From Henriciella aquimarina (GTDB lineage: Bacteria; Pseudomonadota; Alphaproteobacteria; Caulobacterales; Hyphomonadaceae), in the NCBI RefSeq assembly GCF_002088975.1, contig NZ_NCST01000116.1, forward strand, positions 62,001 to 126,000: a stretch of 64,000 nt of DNA, given 5' to 3'. Under the pieces are notes generated by a model that worked only from the letters and a program-made list of their open reading frames with translations, was not told the origin of the DNA and made no database searches. How positions within the stretch are numbered: position 1 is the first letter of the stretch; each line of letters begins with the position of its first letter. Position numbers and translations under genes: made by a program. Positions 42,031-53,575 of this stretch are shown here, piece by piece.

Positions 42031-42528
42031 ATGATCAGAACGATCCTTGCTACCCTTCTTGTCGCCACGAGCGCCGCCATGACGGCGGATGCCGCGCCAA
42101 CCGCCATCGGTCGCTATCAGGACTGGACCGTCTTCCAGGAAACCGTGAATGGCGAAACGCTCTGCTATGCCGTGACCGAAGCGACCGACAAGGCGCCGAA
42201 ATCGGCCGATCACGGAAATGTGTGGTTCTATGTGACCAACTGGAAATCCGGAAAGGCGCGCAGCCAGCCAAGCCTGAAAGTCGGCTACGAGCTTCGTGCC
42301 GACCTGCCGGCTCGCGCCACGGTCGGGCGCTCGGGCTGGACGCTTTATGGCGTCGGACATGAAGCCTTTGCGCAAGATCAGGACGATTCCCGCATCGTTT
42401 CGGCGCTGCGCCGGGGCCATGAGTTGCGGGTCGAGGCCGTTTCGGCACGCGATACGAAAGTATCCTATCATTTCTCGCTGTCGGGCTCGGCCGATGCCAT
42501 CGACAAGGCGGCCGCCATCTGCCGCTAG
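42031..42528 (+). CDS. Invasion-associated locus B (IalB) family secreted protein
   Basis: The 165-residue protein has a signal peptide (MIRTILATLLVATSAAMTADA) and an IalB-like beta-sandwich: YQDWTVFQETVNGETLCYAVTEATDKAP, VWFYVTNWKSGKARSQPSLKVGYEL, GRSGWTLYGVGHEAFAQDQDD and SALRRGHELRVEAVSARDTKVSYHFSLSG, ending in AICR with a second Cys that could pair with the first. In alphaproteobacteria the family is found in free-living species too; its role is unknown. The ATG at 42031 is chosen over an upstream in-frame TTG. Confidence 0.87.
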   Translation: MIRTILATLLVATSAAMTADAAPTAIGRYQDWTVFQETVNGETLCYAVTEATDKAPKSADHGNVWFYVTNWKSGKARSQPSLKVGYELRADLPARATVGRSGWTLYGVGHEAFAQDQDDSRIVSALRRGHELRVEAVSARDTKVSYHFSLSGSADAIDKAAAICR

Positions 42529-42608
42529 GCCTTCGGCCTGTCCGCCCCGCCCGAACCATGGTGCAGCCGCGATGTTCCGGATTCTTAGATTTTTGACCAG
42601 GACATGCT

Positions 42609-43784
42609 ATGTGCGCGCCAATGAAGCATGATCTGGATCTTTCCCGCCGCCCCGAAGCGCGCGCCTCTGCACCGGCAAATCTCGCCGGTCTTTCCCTGCC
42701 TGCGCTGAAAGCGGAGATGGAAGCGCTCGGCCTGGAGCCGAAGAAGGCCGGTATGCGCGCCAAGCAGCTGCGCCGCTGGATCCATCATTTCGGCGTGCAG
42801 GACTTTGCCGGCATGACCGACATCGCCAAGGAGCTGCGGGCCCAGCTGGCCGAAAAATACGTTCTGACCCGGCCCGAGATCACCGAACACAAGGTCTCCG
42901 TCGACGGCACGCAGAAATGGCTGACCAAATTCCAGCCGGGCGTCGAGGGCGAGAGTGTCTTCATCCCAGACGTTGGCCGCGCCGGGGCGCTCTGCGTTTC
43001 CAGCCAGGTCGGCTGCACCCTGAACTGCACCTTCTGCCATACCGGCACCCAGAAACTCGTGCGCAATCTGACGGCGCAGGAAATCGTCAATCAGGTGCTG
43101 ATCGCCCGCGACACGCTTGAGGAATGGCCGAGCTCGAACGAGAACCGCAAGCTCACCAATATCGTCTTCATGGGCATGGGTGAGCCGCTCTACAATCTCG
43201 ACAATGTCGCCGAGGCCATCGACACGATTTCCGATGGGGACGGGATCGCGCTGGGCCGCCGCCGCATCACGGTGTCGACCGCCGGGGTCGCCCCGAAGAT
43301 CCCGGAACTGGGCGAGCGCACCGGCGCCATGCTCGCCATCTCGCTGCACGCCACGCATGACGACCTGCGCAACGAGATCGTGCCGATCAACAAGAAGTAT
43401 GATCTGAAGACGCTGTTCGAGGCGATCCGCGCCTATCCCGATCTCGGCAATTCCAAGCGGGTGACGTTCGAATACGTGATGCTGAAAGGCGTCAACGACT
43501 CCCCGGCCGAGGCGCGCGACCTCGTCAAGCTGCTGCGCGGCGTGCCGGCGAAGATCAATCTCATCCCGTTCAACCCGTGGCCAGGCTCTCCCTATGAGTG
43601 CTCCGACTGGGAGACGATCGAGACCTTCGCGGAGATCGTGAACCGGGCCGGCTACGCCTCCCCGATCCGTACCCCGCGCGGCCGCGATATCTTCGCCGCC
43701 TGCGGGCAGCTGCGCTCGGAAAGCGTGAAGAAGTCAGCCGCCGAAAAGCGCCGCGAAGCGCTAGCCCAGCAGGCCGAAGCCTGA
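42609..43784 (+). CDS. rlmN: 23S rRNA (adenine2503-C2)/tRNA methyltransferase RlmN
   Basis: A radical-SAM enzyme that methylates A2503 of 23S rRNA and A37 of some tRNAs. The 391-residue protein has the cluster-binding C136-x3-C140-x2-C143 ([15 protein letters not shown]), the second catalytic Cys365 ([11 protein letters not shown]), and [10 protein letters not shown] and [10 protein letters not shown] motifs. AGGA lies 6 bases before the ATG; a second in-frame ATG at 42621 is less well placed. It converges on the TAXI protein gene with 2 bases between stops. Confidence 0.97.
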   Translation: MCAPMKHDLDLSRRPEARASAPANLAGLSLPALKAEMEALGLEPKKAGMRAKQLRRWIHHFGVQDFAGMTDIAKELRAQLAEKYVLTRPEITEHKVSVDGTQKWLTKFQPGVEGESVFIPDVGRAGALCVSSQVGCTLNCTFCHTGTQKLVRNLTAQEIVNQVLIARDTLEEWPSSNENRKLTNIVFMGMGEPLYNLDNVAEAIDTISDGDGIALGRRRITVSTAGVAPKIPELGERTGAMLAISLHATHDDLRNEIVPINKKYDLKTLFEAIRAYPDLGNSKRVTFEYVMLKGVNDSPAEARDLVKLLRGVPAKINLIPFNPWPGSPYECSDWETIETFAEIVNRAGYASPIRTPRGRDIFAACGQLRSESVKKSAAEKRREALAQQAEA

Positions 43785-43786
43785 TC

Positions 43787-45103
43787 TCAGGCCGTCTTCG
43801 CCGCCGGCACGCCAGCATCGCGCGCATACAGCCCCTGAACGAGATTGCGCACAAAGGCGATGTGGCTGCGGAGATGGTAAACCTCTTCGGTGTATGAAAG
43901 CGGCACGTCGAGTTCGCCGACTTCGCGCTGAAGCTCGGCCAGCTCTTCCAGCACCCTGTCGCGCTGATCGTTCGTGGTCGCTTCGCGGCCGCGTGTTTCG
44001 AGTTCGCGCAGATCCTTGTACCAGACATAGATCTTCCGCCTCACGCGCCAGCGATAGATGGGCGGGGCCACTCGCACGAGCGGGATAAGCAGGGTCGCCA
44101 GCGGAATCAGGAAAACCCAGGCGCGTTCCAGGAAATTGGCGAGCTGGAAAGAGAAATAGTTGCGCAGGAAAGACGGCCCATTCTTCCAGTAGCGCTCGGC
44201 TTCCGAGGATAGCGGCATGTCGATCAGCGACTTGTCCGGAAAAGCGCCGGCCGGGGCAAAGGCAGAATTACCGGAATGGATCTCCTCGGACGCCTCCAGC
44301 AGCAGAGACTGGATCGCTGGATGGAGGTCTGCACCCACCGCCAGCTGTGCGACCGATGCAATCAGCGGGATGTCTTCCGCGGGAACATCGCCCTGGAGGT
44401 CGACCAGGCCGCGATAGAGCGTCACCTCGTCCAGCGCCGCCGTGCGCCGCGCCAGGGCCGGAGCGCGGCCGAAGGGAAGAAGGTGCACGCCGTCCGCCTC
44501 GAGCAGCTCGGCAATATAGGGCGCATTGATCGAGGCCGAGAAGGCTGCGGCATCGATGTCGCCGGCCATGAGGGCGGCGGAAGCCGCCTCTCCGCTAGGT
44601 GTCAGCTTTGCCGTCTCCGGCCAGTCTCCGCCCCATTTTCCCTGCAGGTCCAGCGCCAGCGCGCGCGTGCCGGAGCCTTCCGGGCCAATCGCCAGCCGCG
44701 CGTCGCGCAGGTCGCCATAATTATCGGCCGCCACACTGTCGCGGACAAAGACCCAGAAGGGTTCGTGAAACATGCCGGCCAGCGAGCGCAGGGCGTCGCG
44801 GTTTTCCGGCCCGGCCAGTCCGCCCTGGACCAGCGCGATATCGGCCTCGCCAGACATGAGCAGGGCGAGATTCTCGATCGATCCCGCCGTCTCCAGCACT
44901 TCGACTTCGACACCGCTTTCGGCGAGATCTTCCCTGTATTGCTGCGCCAGCGCGTAATAGGCACCGCCCGAGCCGCCGGACGCGAAGGTGACTTTTGAAG
45001 GCGGGGCCGGATCGATTAGGGCGAGCGCGATCCAGATGGCCGCGATCACCAGAAGGGCGATCGGCCCATAGACCTTCAAAACATCCTTCATTGTCTTTTC
45101 CAT
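43787..45103 (-). CDS. TAXI-family TRAP-type solute-binding protein, membrane-anchored
   Basis: The 438-residue protein has an N-terminal membrane anchor (VYGPIALLVIAAIWIALALI), a TAXI-type binding domain (SKVTFASGGSGGAYYALAQQYREDL; GEADIALVQGG; AIGPEGSGTRALALDLQ) and a C-terminal membrane helix (AWVFLIPLATLLIPLVRVAPPIYRW) followed by a basic cytoplasmic helical tail. No TRAP permease gene is adjacent, so it may act as a sensor or with an unlinked permease. ATG at 45103 has GAGGTG 8 bases upstream; a longer in-frame start adds a Cys-rich leader without support. Confidence 0.85.
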   Translation of the reverse strand: MEKTMKDVLKVYGPIALLVIAAIWIALALIDPAPPSKVTFASGGSGGAYYALAQQYREDLAESGVEVEVLETAGSIENLALLMSGEADIALVQGGLAGPENRDALRSLAGMFHEPFWVFVRDSVAADNYGDLRDARLAIGPEGSGTRALALDLQGKWGGDWPETAKLTPSGEAASAALMAGDIDAAAFSASINAPYIAELLEADGVHLLPFGRAPALARRTAALDEVTLYRGLVDLQGDVPAEDIPLIASVAQLAVGADLHPAIQSLLLEASEEIHSGNSAFAPAGAFPDKSLIDMPLSSEAERYWKNGPSFLRNYFSFQLANFLERAWVFLIPLATLLIPLVRVAPPIYRWRVRRKIYVWYKDLRELETRGREATTNDQRDRVLEELAELQREVGELDVPLSYTEEVYHLRSHIAFVRNLVQGLYARDAGVPAAKTA

Positions 45104-45296
45104 TTTCGCGCCCACCTCAGGGGTGGACCCTAGACCGGGGCGGCCAGTTGCGTCGAGAGGTTCGGCGCCACAGGCTGCCGGTTTATGCGGCAGTCTGAAG
45201 CAATTGCAGAGACATGACGGCAATTTGAGTCGTTTTCTGGATGTGGAATGCCTATGTTAGGGTCAGAAGAAATTCACAGGATCGACGGATTAAATC

Positions 45297-47216
<1,920 letters not shown>

Positions 47217-47235
47217 TCTCAGGACTGACATGACA

Positions 47236-47271
47236 AGAGAGGGCGCTGCTGCATGGCGGCGCCCTTTCTCT
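47236..47271 (+). terminator. Terminator-like hairpin between ftsH and thiD
   Basis: An 11-bp stem (47236-47246 with 47259-47269, one wobble) closes a 12-base loop, with a TTTCTCT tail, 19 bases after the ftsH stop. It partially separates ftsH from thiD. Confidence 0.65.
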
Positions 47272-47287
47272 ATAAGGGATCCCAGAC

Positions 47288-48112
47288 ATGATGGAAAAAC
47301 GACCGGAGCCGAATGGCCGCGTCTTGGTTATCGCCGGCTCGGATTCAGGCGGCGGAGCCGGCATCCAGGCCGATATCAAGGCGGTGATGGCCATGGGCGG
47401 CTATGCGATGACCGCAATCACCGCGATCACGGTACAGGACACGACCGGCGTCTATGATGTCCACCCGGTGCCGCTGGACACGGTGAGCGGCCAGATGAAA
47501 GTCTGCCTGAAGGATATCGGTGCCGATACGATCAAGACGGGCATGCTGGGTAGCGCCGAGCTGGTCGAGGGCATCGCCGAAACGCTCAATGAGCAGACGG
47601 CCGGTACCCCGCGCATCATCGATCCGGTGATGATCGCCAGCTCCGGCAGCCGGCTGATCACCGAGCGCGCAGTCGATGCGCTGGCCTCCCTGCTGTTGCC
47701 GGGCGCCCATCTCATCACGCCGAACGCGCCGGAAGCCGAAGTCCTGTCGGGAAAGTCGGTCGACGGGGTCAATGGTCAGCGCCGCGCCGCCGAAGCGCTG
47801 CTCAATCGCGGCGCCAAGGGCGTCCTTGTGAAGGGGGGACATATCCCCGGCCGCGTGATCACCGATGTCCTCCAGACCGAGCATGGCGAATGGCTTCTGG
47901 AAAGCGAGCGCATCGTCACCACCTCGACGCATGGCACCGGCTGCACGCTGGCGAGCGCAATTGCCGCCCTCATCGCACAGGAAAGGCCCATTGATGAGGC
48001 TGTCGAAGCCGCCCGCGACTATCTTCATGGCGCGATCCGCCATGCCCGGGGCTTCGGCTCGGGTCACGGGCCGGTCGACCATGGCTGGCAGATAACCCCC
48101 ACCGAAAGCTAG
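47288..48112 (+). CDS. thiD: Hydroxymethylpyrimidine/phosphomethylpyrimidine kinase
   Basis: Phosphorylates HMP and HMP-P in thiamine synthesis. The 274-residue ribokinase-fold protein has GSDSGGGAGIQADIKAVMAMGGYAMTAITAITVQDT near the N-terminus and the anion-hole motif STHGTGCTLASAIAA near the C-terminus. No thiamine riboswitch or other thi gene is nearby. Its stop overlaps the stop of the convergent transporter gene through CTAG. Confidence 0.96.
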   Translation: MMEKRPEPNGRVLVIAGSDSGGGAGIQADIKAVMAMGGYAMTAITAITVQDTTGVYDVHPVPLDTVSGQMKVCLKDIGADTIKTGMLGSAELVEGIAETLNEQTAGTPRIIDPVMIASSGSRLITERAVDALASLLLPGAHLITPNAPEAEVLSGKSVDGVNGQRRAAEALLNRGAKGVLVKGGHIPGRVITDVLQTEHGEWLLESERIVTTSTHGTGCTLASAIAALIAQERPIDEAVEAARDYLHGAIRHARGFGSGHGPVDHGWQITPTES

Positions 48113-48558
48113 AAGCGGCGCACCAGATAAACGCCGAGGATCAGGAAACCGGCGCCCAGCAGCCGCAGTGGCGTCGCCGGGCGTACCGCCTGTCCGAACG
48201 CGCCGAACTGGTCATACAGGACAGCCGCGCCCAGCTGGCCGGCAATGAAGGCGGCAATCCACGCAGCCACCCCGATCTTCGGCACCGCGAGCGCCGTCGA
48301 CGCAACGACAAGCGCGCCGATCACGCCGCCAACCCAGACCCACCACGGCATGCTGGCCACCTGTCCGGCCGGCGGCACACGCACGCCCATGAAGAGATTG
48401 GCAACCAGCAGCGCGGCCCAGCCAACCGTAAACGAGATGAAAGCCGCCTGAAGCGGCCCGCCAATGCCACCCGCAAGCCGGCCATTGATCGCTCCCTGAG
48501 CGGCCATCAACGCCCCGCTCAACAGCCCCAGTCCGACAAGCAGATAGCCAAACGGCAT
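48109..48558 (-). CDS. DMT-superfamily transporter, DUF606/YdcZ type
   Basis: The 149-residue protein has five predicted helices and the family pattern QGAINGRLAGGIGGPLQAAFISFTVGWAALL and ALAVPKIGVAAWIAAFIAGQLGAAVLYDQFGAFG. Members are half-size, probably dimeric exporters with unknown substrates. The start has no other in-frame alternatives nearby. Confidence 0.88.
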   Translation of the reverse strand: MPFGYLLVGLGLLSGALMAAQGAINGRLAGGIGGPLQAAFISFTVGWAALLVANLFMGVRVPPAGQVASMPWWVWVGGVIGALVVASTALAVPKIGVAAWIAAFIAGQLGAAVLYDQFGAFGQAVRPATPLRLLGAGFLILGVYLVRRF

Positions 48559-48660
48559 GCGCGATCCTCTCTTCTGTAACTAAACAGTGGCTTAGAAAGT
48601 CTCGTTTGTGGTGGCCCAGTTCTGCGGCTATTTGCAAGCCTCCAACCGGAGACTGACACG

Positions 48661-49473
48661 ATGGCGCGCCTGCCCTTTTACCAGATCGATGCTTTTGCCA
48701 GCCGCCCCTTCGAGGGCAACCAGGCCTGTGTGATGCCGCTGGAGGCGTTTCTGCCGGACGCGACGCTGCAGGCGATCGCGGCAGAGAACAATGTGTCCGA
48801 GACCGCCTACATCGTCCCGAAGGAAGATGGCGGCTGGGCGCTGCGCTGGTTCACGCCGGGCCGGGAAGTGCCGCTTTGCGGGCATGCCACGCTCGCATCG
48901 GCACATCTGCTGTTCGACCAGCTCGGTTTCGCAGGCGACGAGATCGCCTTCGACACAGTGAAGTCAGGGCGGCTGACCGTGACGCGCGGGCCGGAGGGGC
49001 GCTACGAGATGGATTTTCCAGCCCCCGAGGTCGAACAGGTCGAAGTGAGTGACGATGTCGCCGAGATGCTCGGCGCGCGGCCGGTGGAAGCCTGGGCCGG
49101 ACCCTATTATGCCGCGATCTTCGAGAATCCGGAGCAGATCGTCTCGCTGGAACCGAACCTTGAACGCATGAAACCGATGACCGTCGGCCAGCGGGATCAT
49201 AATGGCTGTTTCGGTGTCCTCGCGCCGGGGGGCGACGGGGCCGATATCACGAGCCGCTTCTTTGCGCCGGGCAGCGGCATCCCGGAAGATCCGGCCACCG
49301 GCAGCTGGCACTGCATTGTCGCGGCCATCATGGGTGCACGTCTGAACAAGCCGCTGGACTGCTTTCAGGCCTATCCAGGCCGGGGCGCGCGGATCGGCGC
49401 CGAGCTGGCCGGTGACCGCGTGAAGCTGCGCGGTGACGCCGTAACCGTGATCGAGGGCACCTTCACGCTCTAG
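48661..49473 (+). CDS. PhzF-family isomerase/epimerase
   Basis: The 270-residue protein has the PhzF fold signature: [22 protein letters not shown] with catalytic Glu47 ([10 protein letters not shown]), [21 protein letters not shown] in the first half, and [21 protein letters not shown] in the second. The family includes PhzF of phenazine synthesis and many isomerases of unknown substrate, and no phenazine genes are nearby. A housekeeping isomerase role is more likely. Confidence 0.93.
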   Translation: MARLPFYQIDAFASRPFEGNQACVMPLEAFLPDATLQAIAAENNVSETAYIVPKEDGGWALRWFTPGREVPLCGHATLASAHLLFDQLGFAGDEIAFDTVKSGRLTVTRGPEGRYEMDFPAPEVEQVEVSDDVAEMLGARPVEAWAGPYYAAIFENPEQIVSLEPNLERMKPMTVGQRDHNGCFGVLAPGGDGADITSRFFAPGSGIPEDPATGSWHCIVAAIMGARLNKPLDCFQAYPGRGARIGAELAGDRVKLRGDAVTVIEGTFTL

Positions 49474-49501
49474 AAAGGCCGGGCGCTCCTGTCGCGTCCC
49501 C

Positions 49502-50401
49502 TCAGGCAGGGGCGCGCTTGCGGGCCTGGCGCTGCGAGAACCAGACGCCGGCCAGGATCAGCACGAAAGCGACAAGCGCGTTCCAGCTTTGCGTCTCACG
49601 GAAGGCGAAATAGCCGATCACGGCCGACATGATCGGGATGACATAGCCGGTCAGCGCGATGAAGGTCGCACTGGTGCGGGCGACGAGATACATCAGGATG
49701 ATCCCGGCGGCCGCGGTCGAGATAGCGCCCAGTCCGAGGACCGCCGCGAGGTTCACCGCCGTCGGCTGGACCTCACTCCAATCCGTCCAGACCAGCATGG
49801 GCAGCGAGGCGATCGAGGCAACGGTCAGGAAACCGACCGGCATGACGATCGCCGGCAGGCGCGGGGCCTGGCGGGCAATGATGCTGTTGATGGCATAACA
49901 GAAGGCCCCCATGAGCACGAGCAGCTGGGCCCCAAGCTCGAGATCGAGCCCCGTCAGCGCGTCCGGGCCGAGCAAGACCGCCACGCCCGCAAAGCCCACA
50001 ATCAGGCCGGCCGCCTTGTAGGCAGTGATCTGCTCATCATGAAACCGGATATGGGCCAGCACGGCGGTAAAGAGCGGGGCTGCCGAGATCAGCAGGGCCG
50101 CCAGCGAGGAATCGATCGTCTTCTGGCCGAGCGTGATCAGATAGAAGGGCGCCGCCGTCCCGATCGTCCCGAGCCCGACGATGGACAACCATGCGGCGCG
50201 ATCGCTGAAGGGTGGCAAGCGCTCGCCGCGCGCCAGCATCACGCCCCACAGGATCAGGGCCGCCACGGTGAGGCGTCCGGGAATGATGACACTGGCCGGC
50301 AGGCCGCCCACGGCGAGCTTGGTCATGGCAAAGGCACACGCCCAGCAGAGAGACAGAAGCAGGAAGAGCCCCCACTCGGCCGGCGAACGGTGTGTCGTCA
50401 T
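49502..50401 (-). CDS. DMT-superfamily EamA transporter
   Basis: The 299-residue protein has ten predicted helices in two EamA repeats ([112 protein letters not shown]). Exporters of this family remove amino acids or metabolites; the substrate is unknown. ATG at 50401 is chosen; it has only a distant GAGGA. It is divergent from serC. Confidence 0.9.
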   Translation of the reverse strand: MTTHRSPAEWGLFLLLSLCWACAFAMTKLAVGGLPASVIIPGRLTVAALILWGVMLARGERLPPFSDRAAWLSIVGLGTIGTAAPFYLITLGQKTIDSSLAALLISAAPLFTAVLAHIRFHDEQITAYKAAGLIVGFAGVAVLLGPDALTGLDLELGAQLLVLMGAFCYAINSIIARQAPRLPAIVMPVGFLTVASIASLPMLVWTDWSEVQPTAVNLAAVLGLGAISTAAAGIILMYLVARTSATFIALTGYVIPIMSAVIGYFAFRETQSWNALVAFVLILAGVWFSQRQARKRAPA

Positions 50402-50541
50402 GTCGAAAGGGCATCCTCTTCGCGGACTGGGAGAGAAGGGCTTTGCATCCCCCCGGAGGCCCGGCAAGCCCTGCTTTCAGCAAGTGTCACAAAACTCCCC
50501 TTTGATGCAGCGCAAAAATCTGGCATACGGGCCGTGGGCCA

Positions 50542-50580
50542 GCCCTCCCCAACGAGGGCCAGCCTATCTGTAAGGATAGG
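50542..50580 (+). promoter_or_regulatory. Candidate serC-motif RNA leader
   Basis: Two consecutive hairpins lie just before serC: GCCCTC/GAGGGC (50542-50547 with 50554-50559) and CCTATC/GATAGG (50563-50568 with 50575-50580). The second stem overlaps the AGGAG ribosome-binding site. A structured serC leader (the serC motif) is known in alphaproteobacteria, and this position and two-stem layout fit, but I could not run the covariance model. Confidence 0.5.
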
Positions 50581-50590
50581 AGTAAAACAG

Positions 50591-51763
50591 ATGACGATTC
50601 CCGCTAAGCCGGACGTGCGTCCAGCGTGTCCGCATTTCTCTTCCGGGCCGACCGCAAAGCGCCCCGGATTTTCACTCTCACAACTCGAAACCGCTGCCTT
50701 TGGCCGCTCGCACCGTGCCAAGGATGCCAAGGCGAAGCTGAAAGAGGCGATCGACCGGACGAAAGAGATCCTCGATCTGCCGGAAGGCTATCGCGTGGCC
50801 ATCGTCCCGGCCTCCGACACCGGCGCCGTCGAGATGTGCATGTGGTCCATGCTGGGCTGCAAGCCGGTCGACATTTTCGCCTGGGAAAGCTTCGGCATGG
50901 GCTGGGTGACCGATGCCCAGAAGCAGCTGAAGCTCGACGACTGCGAGATCCATGTCGGCGACTATGGCGTGCTGCCGGACTTCGGCAAGGCGCGCGACGA
51001 TGCCGACATCGTCTTCACCTGGAATGGCACGACCTCGGGCGTGCGCGTCGATGACCATAGCTGGCTGAAGCCGAACCCGGACCGCATCGTGATCTGCGAT
51101 GCGACGTCGGCCATCTTCGCCCAGGACATCCCGTTCGAGAAACTCGATGTCATCACCTATAGCTGGCAGAAAGTGCTCGGCGGGGAAGCGGCCCACGGCA
51201 TGCTGATCCTCTCGCCCAACGCGGTAAAGCGGCTTGAGAGCTATACGCCGGACCGGCCGCTGCCGAAGATCTTCCGCATGACAAAGGGCGGAAAGCTGAA
51301 CGAGGGCATCTTCGAGGGCTCGACGATCAACACGCCGTCCATGCTCTGCGTCGAGGACTATCTGAAGTCGCTTGACTGGGCCGAAGCCGAAGGCGGGCCC
51401 AAGGGCCTCAAGGCGCGCTCCGACAAGAGCCTCAAGATCCTCGAGGACTGGGTCGCGAAGACCGACTGGATCGAATTCCTCTGCGCCGATCCGAAAGTAC
51501 GCTCGAATACGGGGGTCTGCTTCAAGATCACCGATCCGCGCGTCGCCGGCCTCGGCAAGGACGACCAGGAAGCCTTCGTGAAGAAGCTGGTCGGCCTGCT
51601 CGAGAAGGAAGAGGTCGCCTACGACTTCAACGCCTATCGCGATGCCCCTCCGGGCCTGCGCATCTGGGTCGGCGCCACCGTCGAACCCTCGGATGTCGAG
51701 AAGCTCCTGCCCTGGCTCGACTGGGCTTTCGCAACCGTCGCGGAAGAGCTTCAGAACGCGTAA
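50591..51763 (+). CDS. serC: Phosphoserine aminotransferase
   Basis: PLP enzyme that converts 3-phosphohydroxypyruvate to phosphoserine, the second step of serine synthesis. The 390-residue protein belongs to the alphaproteobacterial SerC type: [20 protein letters not shown] at the N-terminus and [21 protein letters not shown] with the PLP-binding Lys in [11 protein letters not shown] at 50591 has AGGAG 8 bases upstream. It forms an operon with serA, with a palindromic repeat in the 136 bases between. Confidence 0.96.
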   Translation: MTIPAKPDVRPACPHFSSGPTAKRPGFSLSQLETAAFGRSHRAKDAKAKLKEAIDRTKEILDLPEGYRVAIVPASDTGAVEMCMWSMLGCKPVDIFAWESFGMGWVTDAQKQLKLDDCEIHVGDYGVLPDFGKARDDADIVFTWNGTTSGVRVDDHSWLKPNPDRIVICDATSAIFAQDIPFEKLDVITYSWQKVLGGEAAHGMLILSPNAVKRLESYTPDRPLPKIFRMTKGGKLNEGIFEGSTINTPSMLCVEDYLKSLDWAEAEGGPKGLKARSDKSLKILEDWVAKTDWIEFLCADPKVRSNTGVCFKITDPRVAGLGKDDQEAFVKKLVGLLEKEEVAYDFNAYRDAPPGLRIWVGATVEPSDVEKLLPWLDWAFATVAEELQNA

Positions 51764-51769
51764 CGCCCT

Positions 51770-51867
51770 GTCATCCCGGACAGCGCGCGAGCACTTGTCC
51801 GGGGCCCGGCCTCACATCGTTTCAGGGCCTGGGCCCCGGTCTCTCGCCGCGCTCCCGCCGGAGTGAC
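51770..51867. repeat. Palindromic intergenic repeat between serC and serA
   Basis: The segment begins GTCATCCCGGA and ends CCGGAGTGAC, with an inner pair GGGGCCCGGCC/GGCCTGGGCCCC around a short loop. This is the familiar alphaproteobacterial dispersed palindromic repeat (GTCATCCCGG...CCGG.ATGAC family). It would fold into a long hairpin in the serC-serA transcript and may stabilise or attenuate it. Confidence 0.7.
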
Positions 51868-51899
51868 GCCTCATCCCTGCTTACAAATGGAATCTGACC

Positions 51900-53495
51900 A
51901 TGCCTAAAGTATTGATTGCTGACAGTCTCAGCCCCGCCGCCGTCGAGATCTTCAAGAATCGCGGCATCGAAACCGAAACCCGTGTCGGCCTCTCCAAAGA
52001 AGAGCTGATCGAGATCATCCCCGAATATGACGGCCTCGCCGTGCGCTCGGCCTGCAAGCCGGACGCCGACGTCATCGAGGCCGCCAAGAACCTCAAGGTC
52101 ATTGGCCGGGCCGGTATCGGCGTCGACAATATCGACATCAAGGCCGCGACCGCCAAAGGCGTCGTGGTCATGAACACGCCGTTCGGCAATGCCGTCACCA
52201 CCGCCGAGCATGCCATCGCCATGATGTTCGCCGCCGCCCGCCAGATCCCGGCAGCGGATGCCGGCACCCAGGCTGGCAAATGGCCGAAGAAGAGCTTCGT
52301 CGGCACCGAGCTGTCCTACAAGACGCTCGGCCTGATCGGCTGCGGCAATATCGGCGCCCGCGTGGCCGAACGCGCCAAGGGCCTGACGATGCGCGTCGTC
52401 GCCTATGACCCGTTCCTGACCGAGGAGCGCGCCGTCGAACTCGGCATCGAGAAGGTCGACCTCGAACACCTGCTTTCGCGCGCCGATATCATCACGCTGC
52501 ACACGCCGCTGACCGACCAGACGCGCAACATCCTCTCCAAGGAAGCGCTGCAGAAGACCAAGAAGGGCCTCATCCTCGTCAACTGTGCCCGGGGTGGCCT
52601 GGTCGACGAAGCTGCCGTGCGCGAGCTGCTCGATTCCGGCCATCTCGGGGCGGCCGCCTTCGACGTCTTCGCCGAGGAGCCGGCCAAGGAGAACGTCCTG
52701 TTCGGGGCGCCGAACTTCGTCGCCACGCCGCACCTTGGCGCTGCGACTGTCGAAGCGCAGGAAAATGTCGCCCTGCAGGTCGCCGAACAGATGAGCGACT
52801 ATCTGCTGACGGGGGCCGTCACCAACGCGCTCAACATGCCGTCCGTGACGGCTGACGAAGCCCCGCGCCTCAGGCCCTTCATCGATCTTGCCGAGAAGCT
52901 CGGCCAGTTCGCCGGCCAGATCTCCGATCATGGCTTCGAGGAAGTCGTCATCGAGTATGAAGGCGAGCTTGCCGACATCAACCGCAAGCCGATCACGGCG
53001 GCGGCCCTGGCCGGTCTGCTGCGCACCTCGCGCGGTGATGTGAACATGGTCTCGGCGCCGGCGATCCTCGCCGAATCGGGCGTGAAGTATTCCGAGACAG
53101 TGACCGAGGAGAGCCCGGTCTATGACACGCTCATCCGCATCAAGGTCCGCGTGCCGAAGACGGAAAACTCCGACGAGACCGGCTGGCGTTCGCTCGCCGG
53201 TACCGTGTCTGCCGGTCGCCCGCGCGTGGTCGAGATCAAGGGCATGCCGCTTGAAGGCGATTTCACGCCGGTCGCTCTCTACGTCAACAATATCGACAAG
53301 CCGGGCTTCATCGGCTCGCTTGGCGCCATGCTTGGCGAAGCCGAGGTCAACATCGCGACCTTCCACCTTGGCCGTCAGGACGTGGGTGGCGAGGCCATCG
53401 CGCTGATCGGCATCGACAACGAGCCCCCGGCTGACATGACGGCGAAACTCGATGCCTTGCCGCACGTGCGCTATGCCAAGGTCCTGCACTTCTAG
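51900..53495 (+). CDS. serA: D-3-phosphoglycerate dehydrogenase
   Basis: First enzyme of serine synthesis, oxidising 3-phosphoglycerate with NAD. The 531-residue protein is the long form: a catalytic domain (GRAGIGVDNIDIKAAT; LGLIGCGNIGARVAERAKG; NCARGGLVDEAAV with catalytic Arg; VATPHLGAATVEAQENVALQVAEQ with catalytic His), an allosteric substrate-binding domain (about 315-450) and a C-terminal ACT domain (VALYVNNIDKPGFIGSLGAMLGEAEVNIATFHLGR) for serine feedback. A long open frame opposite is a shadow. Confidence 0.97.
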   Translation: MPKVLIADSLSPAAVEIFKNRGIETETRVGLSKEELIEIIPEYDGLAVRSACKPDADVIEAAKNLKVIGRAGIGVDNIDIKAATAKGVVVMNTPFGNAVTTAEHAIAMMFAAARQIPAADAGTQAGKWPKKSFVGTELSYKTLGLIGCGNIGARVAERAKGLTMRVVAYDPFLTEERAVELGIEKVDLEHLLSRADIITLHTPLTDQTRNILSKEALQKTKKGLILVNCARGGLVDEAAVRELLDSGHLGAAAFDVFAEEPAKENVLFGAPNFVATPHLGAATVEAQENVALQVAEQMSDYLLTGAVTNALNMPSVTADEAPRLRPFIDLAEKLGQFAGQISDHGFEEVVIEYEGELADINRKPITAAALAGLLRTSRGDVNMVSAPAILAESGVKYSETVTEESPVYDTLIRIKVRVPKTENSDETGWRSLAGTVSAGRPRVVEIKGMPLEGDFTPVALYVNNIDKPGFIGSLGAMLGEAEVNIATFHLGRQDVGGEAIALIGIDNEPPADMTAKLDALPHVRYAKVLHF

Positions 53496-53524
53496 GGAAC
53501 CATCCCTCGCAATGAGACTTGACC

Positions 53525-53559
53525 AATGACCCGCCCCGTCCTTTCTGGGGCGGGTCATT
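53525..53559 (+). promoter_or_regulatory. Perfect 13-bp inverted repeat between serA and the PagL-like gene
   Basis: AATGACCCGCCCC (53525-53537) pairs with its exact complement at 53547-53559 around a 9-base loop. It ends 16 bases before the next start codon and lacks a T-run on either strand. It could be a serA terminator working without U-tract, a processing site, or a translation-blocking hairpin for the downstream gene. Confidence 0.6.
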
Positions 53560-53575
53560 GACTCTGAGGCCCCTC

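Noticed and set aside
49589-50590. In-frame upstream extension of serC by over 300 codons
   Set aside because: It lies antisense to the EamA transporter, lacks family similarity, and serC has a good start and ribosome-binding site at 50591.
51822-53558. 578-codon open frame opposite serA
   Set aside because: Antisense shadow of serA with no domain pattern.
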